A stretch of DNA of 64,000 nt from Oceanospirillum sp048268485. Lineage in GTDB: Bacteria > Pseudomonadota > Gammaproteobacteria > Pseudomonadales > Halomonadaceae. The DNA lies in NCBI GenBank assembly GCA_048268485.1, contig JBLWVL010000012.1, forward strand, positions 27,614-91,613. Direction: 5' to 3'. Shown piece by piece: positions 61,001 to 64,000 of this stretch. The notes under the pieces were generated by a model. That model searched no databases. It saw nothing but the letters and a program-made list of their open reading frames with translations, and was not told the DNA's origin. A program made the translations under genes and the position numbers. Positions within the stretch are counted from its first letter, which is position 1. Every line of letters starts with the position of its first letter.

Positions 61001-61930
61001 ATGAGCCTGTCACTGGACCCGAAACAACTCAGCGCCCTGCATGCGGTGATTGAAGAGCAGAGCTTCGATAAAGCCGCCAAGCGCCTGCATGTCACCCAAT
61101 CGGCCATCTCCCAGCGGATACGTCAGCTTGAGGAGAAGCTGGGACAAGCGGTCATTATCCGCAGCACGCCCCTTATGCTGACGGCTACCGGTCAACGGGT
61201 GCTGAAGTTTTATCATCAGCTGTCTTTGCTGGAAGGAGAACTGAGCCTTAGCCTGGATCAGACGACGGAACAAGGCTTTAGCCGTATGCCGGTGGCCGTT
61301 AACGCTGACAGCCTGGATACCTGGTTTCTGGAGGCACTGGCACCACTGGTGGATCAGCACCCCTGGGTGCTGGATATCAAGATTGATGATCAGGAGCAAA
61401 CCCATCATCTGCTGAAAACCGGTGAAGTACTGGGTTGTGTTAGTGCGTCTTCACAAGCGATGCAGGGCTGCGATTGCTTTCCTTTAGGAGTGATGCGCTA
61501 TCGGGCGCTGGCAACACCCGGCTATATCGCCCGTTATTTTCCCGAAGGCGTCACCGAGTCAGCCATCGTTGAAGCACCCGTGGTGGAGTTTAACCATAAG
61601 GATGAGCTACAGAACCACTTTCTACGCCATATCGGACTGGAAGATACGCTTTACCCCAAACACAGAATTCCCGCCACCGGTCCCTACTTTCACCTGATCC
61701 GTTTAGGCCTTGCCTGGGGGATGGTGCCGGATCAGCAGAGCCAGCACCATCCTGATCTGAGCAATCCGAAGAAGGCTACCGTGACGGAGCTGGCACCGGG
61801 ACAAACTATCGATGTGCCGCTTTACTGGCATGTGTGGAACCTGAAATCGGAAAGCCTGAAACAACTCACGAAAGCGGTGATTAAAGGCGCAGAAAAAAGC
61901 CTGGTCGCCATCAAAACCCTTTGCCGTTAA
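61001..61930 (+). CDS. argP: LysR-type regulator ArgP
   Basis: A 309-residue LysR family regulator. The helix-turn-helix (about 1-60) reads SLDPKQLSALHAVIEEQSFDKAAKRLHVTQSAISQRIRQLEE, close to E. coli ArgP, followed by a ligand domain. ArgP activates argO with arginine and is inhibited by lysine; the divergent argO supports the same role here. The 185-nt spacer would hold the binding site; a T-N11-A motif was not pinned down. Confidence 0.93.
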   Translation: MSLSLDPKQLSALHAVIEEQSFDKAAKRLHVTQSAISQRIRQLEEKLGQAVIIRSTPLMLTATGQRVLKFYHQLSLLEGELSLSLDQTTEQGFSRMPVAVNADSLDTWFLEALAPLVDQHPWVLDIKIDDQEQTHHLLKTGEVLGCVSASSQAMQGCDCFPLGVMRYRALATPGYIARYFPEGVTESAIVEAPVVEFNHKDELQNHFLRHIGLEDTLYPKHRIPATGPYFHLIRLGLAWGMVPDQQSQHHPDLSNPKKATVTELAPGQTIDVPLYWHVWNLKSESLKQLTKAVIKGAEKSLVAIKTLCR

Positions 61931-61968
61931 TCAGGACACACAGGAAAGGCTTACCAAGGCACCGCCGT

Positions 61969-63156
61969 TTACGCTCTTCTGGCCAGATGATAAACCATCA
62001 GCCCTGCCACCAGTCCCCAAAAAGCACTGCCTAACCCACCAAGCACAACACCGGAAGCGGTCACCAAAAAGGTCAGCAAGGCCGCTTCACGTTCTACAGG
62101 GTCCGCCAAAGCCGCTGCCAGGCTGTTACCTATGGTTCCCAGCAAGGCTAAACCGGCGATCGCCATGATCAGCGCCTGGGGGAAGGTCGCAAAAACAGCC
62201 GCCACGCTGGCACCAAAAATACCCGTCATCAGATAAAATAACCCGGCCCAGACCGACGCCTGATAGCGCTTATCCGGGTTCGGCCCCGCTTCTTTGCCCA
62301 TACAGATCGCCGCGGTAATCGCTGCCAGATTAAAGGAGAAGCCACCAAAGGGCGCCAGCAGTACGCCCGCCAGCCCCGTTGAAGTCATTAAGGGTGAAAC
62401 CGGCGTCTGAAAGCCATTACCCCGAAGCACCGCAACCCCCGGCATATTCTGGGAGGCCATGGTGACGATAAACAGTGGAATCCCCACACCCAGCATCCCC
62501 TGCAGGCTGATCTCAGGCAGCATCAGCACCGGTGTAGCCAGTTGCCATTCGATGTTGCTGAAGGTCAGCGCTCCCTGAAGCGCAGCCACCAGCATTCCCA
62601 CAAGCAGTACCGCAGGAATCACATAACGCGGCAACAGGTGTTTGATCAGGATATAGGCCAGCACCATCAGGCCTACTAAAAGCAGATCGCTTTCCAGAGA
62701 ACGAAACGCGTTCAGACCAAACTGCAGCAACACACCCGCCAGCATCGCACCGGCCAGAGATTGCGGTACCTGCTTCATCAGACGATCAAAAAACCCCGTC
62801 AGCCCGCAAATAAGAATCAGTGATGAGCTGAACAGGAAGATCCCAATCGCCTCCTCGATACTGAAACCCGGCAGCGAGGTCACCAGCAATGCGGCCCCCG
62901 GTGTCGACCAGGCGGTTAGGATGGGGGTTTTAAACCAGAGTGAAAGCCCAGCACTGGTAATCCCCATGCCGATCCCCAGCGCCCAGAGCCAGGAGCTGAT
63001 CTGAGCACCCGTTGCTCCTGCCGCTTCTGCCGCCTGAAAAATAATCACCGCTGAACTGGTATAGCCCACCAGAACCGCCACAAAGCCTGCTGAGATATAG
63101 GAAAGACTGAAAAAGCCTGCCAGGCCACCTCGTTCTGTCGTCACTGCTTTCATCAT
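61969..63156 (-). CDS. benE: BenE family benzoate/H+ symporter-like permease
   Basis: Inner-membrane protein of 395 residues with about 12 helices, of the benzoate:H+ symporter family (E. coli YdcO type). Blocks are FFSLSYISAGFVAVLVGYTSS, TAWSTPGAALLV and FGGFSFNLAAITAAICMG. Substrate uncertain; there are no benzoate-degradation genes nearby. It is divergent from an XRE-cupin regulator, matching the E. coli ydcN-ydcO neighbourhood. Confidence 0.88.
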   Translation of the reverse strand: MMKAVTTERGGLAGFFSLSYISAGFVAVLVGYTSSAVIIFQAAEAAGATGAQISSWLWALGIGMGITSAGLSLWFKTPILTAWSTPGAALLVTSLPGFSIEEAIGIFLFSSSLILICGLTGFFDRLMKQVPQSLAGAMLAGVLLQFGLNAFRSLESDLLLVGLMVLAYILIKHLLPRYVIPAVLLVGMLVAALQGALTFSNIEWQLATPVLMLPEISLQGMLGVGIPLFIVTMASQNMPGVAVLRGNGFQTPVSPLMTSTGLAGVLLAPFGGFSFNLAAITAAICMGKEAGPNPDKRYQASVWAGLFYLMTGIFGASVAAVFATFPQALIMAIAGLALLGTIGNSLAAALADPVEREAALLTFLVTASGVVLGGLGSAFWGLVAGLMVYHLARRA

Positions 63157-63194
63157 TGATCCTGCTTATAACAAGTGCTAACCAAAAAAATATG

Positions 63195-63243
63195 CGTTAT
63201 AGCGCACAAACAAAATAACACTTTGGACGTTATAACGCACAAA
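63195..63243. promoter_or_regulatory. Paired operator-like repeats between benE and the XRE regulator
   Basis: CGTTATAGCGCACAAA (63195-63210) and CGTTATAACGCACAAA (63228-63243) differ at one base and are 33 nt apart, about three helical turns. The core CGTTATAACG is a perfect palindrome in the second copy. The second copy overlaps the expected -35 of a promoter with TATAAT at 63253-63258, which suggests autorepression by the regulator and joint control of benE. Confidence 0.7.
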
Positions 63244-63301
63244 TAATTTTTATATAATGCCCCTTCAAATCAAGGATCACCCCATTAAGGAAACCGAAGT
63301 A

Positions 63302-63907
63302 ATGCAGGACATTAACCGGCATCTGGCGGACACCCTGAAAACAGAACGAAAACAGCGGGGCTGGAGCCTGGACAAAACCGCAAGCGAAACAGGTGTCAGT
63401 AAAGCGATGCTGGGGCAGATCGAGCGAGGAGAATCCAGCCCGACCCTTGCTACACTCTGGAAAATTGCCGGTGGTTTTCGTTGTTCACTATCCACCCTGA
63501 TTGAAGCCCACGGTGATAAATATACGGATCAGAGCAGTGTTCCACTAGCGTCCGGCAAACCTCAGATACGTTCTGCCAACCAGATTCGCCATCAACCAGC
63601 GCAGGATCTGATACTGGTTGCCCCTCTGTTTCCCTTTGATCCTCAGATGGGCTTTGAGATTTTTGAACTGAGCCTGCTTTCCGGATATGAGCGGGAATCC
63701 GAGCCCCATGCAACCGGGGTCACTGAGTTTGTTCTGGTTATTGAAGGGGTGATGGAGGTTCTGGTTGAAGGCCGATGGCGCAGCCTTGAAACAGGGATGA
63801 GCATTCGCTTTTCAGCGGACCAACCCCACGGTTATCGTAACCTGAGTGATAAAACGGCCCGCTTTCACAATATTATTCATTATCCAAACGGAGCAGACCG
63901 CCCCTAG
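63302..63907 (+). CDS. XRE-family regulator with C-terminal cupin (SutR/YdcN-like)
   Basis: A 201-residue regulator: helix-turn-helix at about 8-62 (LKTERKQRGWSLDKTASETGVSKAMLGQIERGESSPTLATL, read in parts) and a cupin sensor domain at about 115-195 (GVTEFVLVIEGVMEVLVEGRWRSLE). The ATG at 63302 has AAGGAA upstream; 15 earlier in-frame codons would fall on the promoter. In E. coli the homologue neighbours ydcO and affects sulfur-utilisation genes. Here the operators point to control of itself and benE. Confidence 0.9.
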   Translation: MQDINRHLADTLKTERKQRGWSLDKTASETGVSKAMLGQIERGESSPTLATLWKIAGGFRCSLSTLIEAHGDKYTDQSSVPLASGKPQIRSANQIRHQPAQDLILVAPLFPFDPQMGFEIFELSLLSGYERESEPHATGVTEFVLVIEGVMEVLVEGRWRSLETGMSIRFSADQPHGYRNLSDKTARFHNIIHYPNGADRP

Positions 63908-63925
63908 CGAGAAGGCAGCAACAAA

Positions 63926-63950
63926 AAAACCGGCCACTTAAGCCGGTTTT
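63926..63950 (-). terminator. Terminator at the right end
   Basis: AAAACCGGC (63926-63934), 7-nt loop, GCCGGTTTT (63942-63950). The leftward U-tract (seven) is longer than the rightward one, so it probably ends a gene entering from the right edge as well as the XRE gene. Confidence 0.7.
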
Positions 63951-63969
63951 AAGATCTGTCTGCCGATAA

Positions 63970-64000
63970 TCAGCTCCAGCGCTGACCACCTGGTTGGGCA
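63970..64000 (-). CDS. Possible 3' end of a gene cut by the window edge
   Basis: On the minus strand the frame reads AQPGGQRWS then TGA at 63970-63972, just before the leftward terminator. Another frame stays open into the terminator (ending LKPA), which is less likely. The residue string is too short to identify. Confidence 0.25.
   Translation of the reverse strand, partial: AQPGGQRWS

Noticed and set aside
60816..61013. Extended N-terminus for argO
   Set aside because: The 66 extra residues are polar, lack LysE-family similarity and overlap the argP start; the ATG at 60815 has a proper ribosome site.
1..64000. CRISPR arrays, prophage, intact insertion sequences or biosynthetic clusters other than ectoine
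   Set aside because: No regularly spaced repeats, no transposase or phage structural genes and no Cas-like proteins were seen on either strand.

Overview
The window looks like chromosome from a marine or halotolerant gammaproteobacterium of the Oceanospirillales/Pseudomonadales type. The evidence is gene order: psrA-lexA next to nagZ-hpt-mtnP and topA, thrS-infC-rpmI-rplT-pheS-pheT-ihfA, purM-purN beside a DUF2066 gene, and mrp/metG back to back. Ectoine synthesis genes and an Rnf complex fit a saline habitat. I cannot name the genus from sequence alone. Most of the window is conserved core. Accessory-looking DNA is limited to about 1970-3600, umuDC with its neighbour (26.5-29.0 kb) and 59.05-60.1 kb.

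Left part (1-12.4 kb): fpr; a small S4 RNA-binding protein; a DUF4240 protein; an apparently solitary Phd/YefM antitoxin; two unrecognised genes; a purine/cell-wall salvage cluster (thioinosine phosphorylase, hpt, nagZ); then an L,D-transpeptidase overlapping psrA, which is divergent from lexA. The psrA-lexA spacer carries a perfect PsrA-type palindrome and two LexA boxes. topA closes the block.

Middle-left (13-29 kb): gap and pyk; ectA-ectB and, after a terminator, ectC; a RarD-like permease; a CosR/EctR-like MarR regulator; rlmG; DUF3124; fadB-fadA with two PsrA-like boxes upstream, so the regulator and a likely target lie in the same window; tRNA-Asn; SOS-type umuDC; tRNA-Pro.

Middle (29-50 kb): the translation cluster, with infC starting at AUU and an attenuator-like leader before pheS; a GAF/HD-GYP gene paired with a class II cyclic-nucleotide phosphodiesterase; an AI-2E-type permease; purM-purN; DUF3108; a periplasmic binding protein; dcd; a flavin reductase; mrp; metG.

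Right (50-64 kb): rnfABCDGE with a long five-repeat RnfC tail; DUF1543; DUF2252; an A/T-rich gene with a HEAAH zinc-peptidase motif; a decayed phosphoribosyltransferase-like gene; argO/argP; benE and a divergent XRE-cupin regulator sharing a spacer with two operator-like repeats.

I did not find a clearly new multigene system. The best leads are the HD-GYP/cyclic-nucleotide phosphodiesterase pair behind a perfect palindrome, the local PsrA regulon, the split ect locus, a short leader ORF upstream of gap, the M41-like orphan, and the pheS leader.
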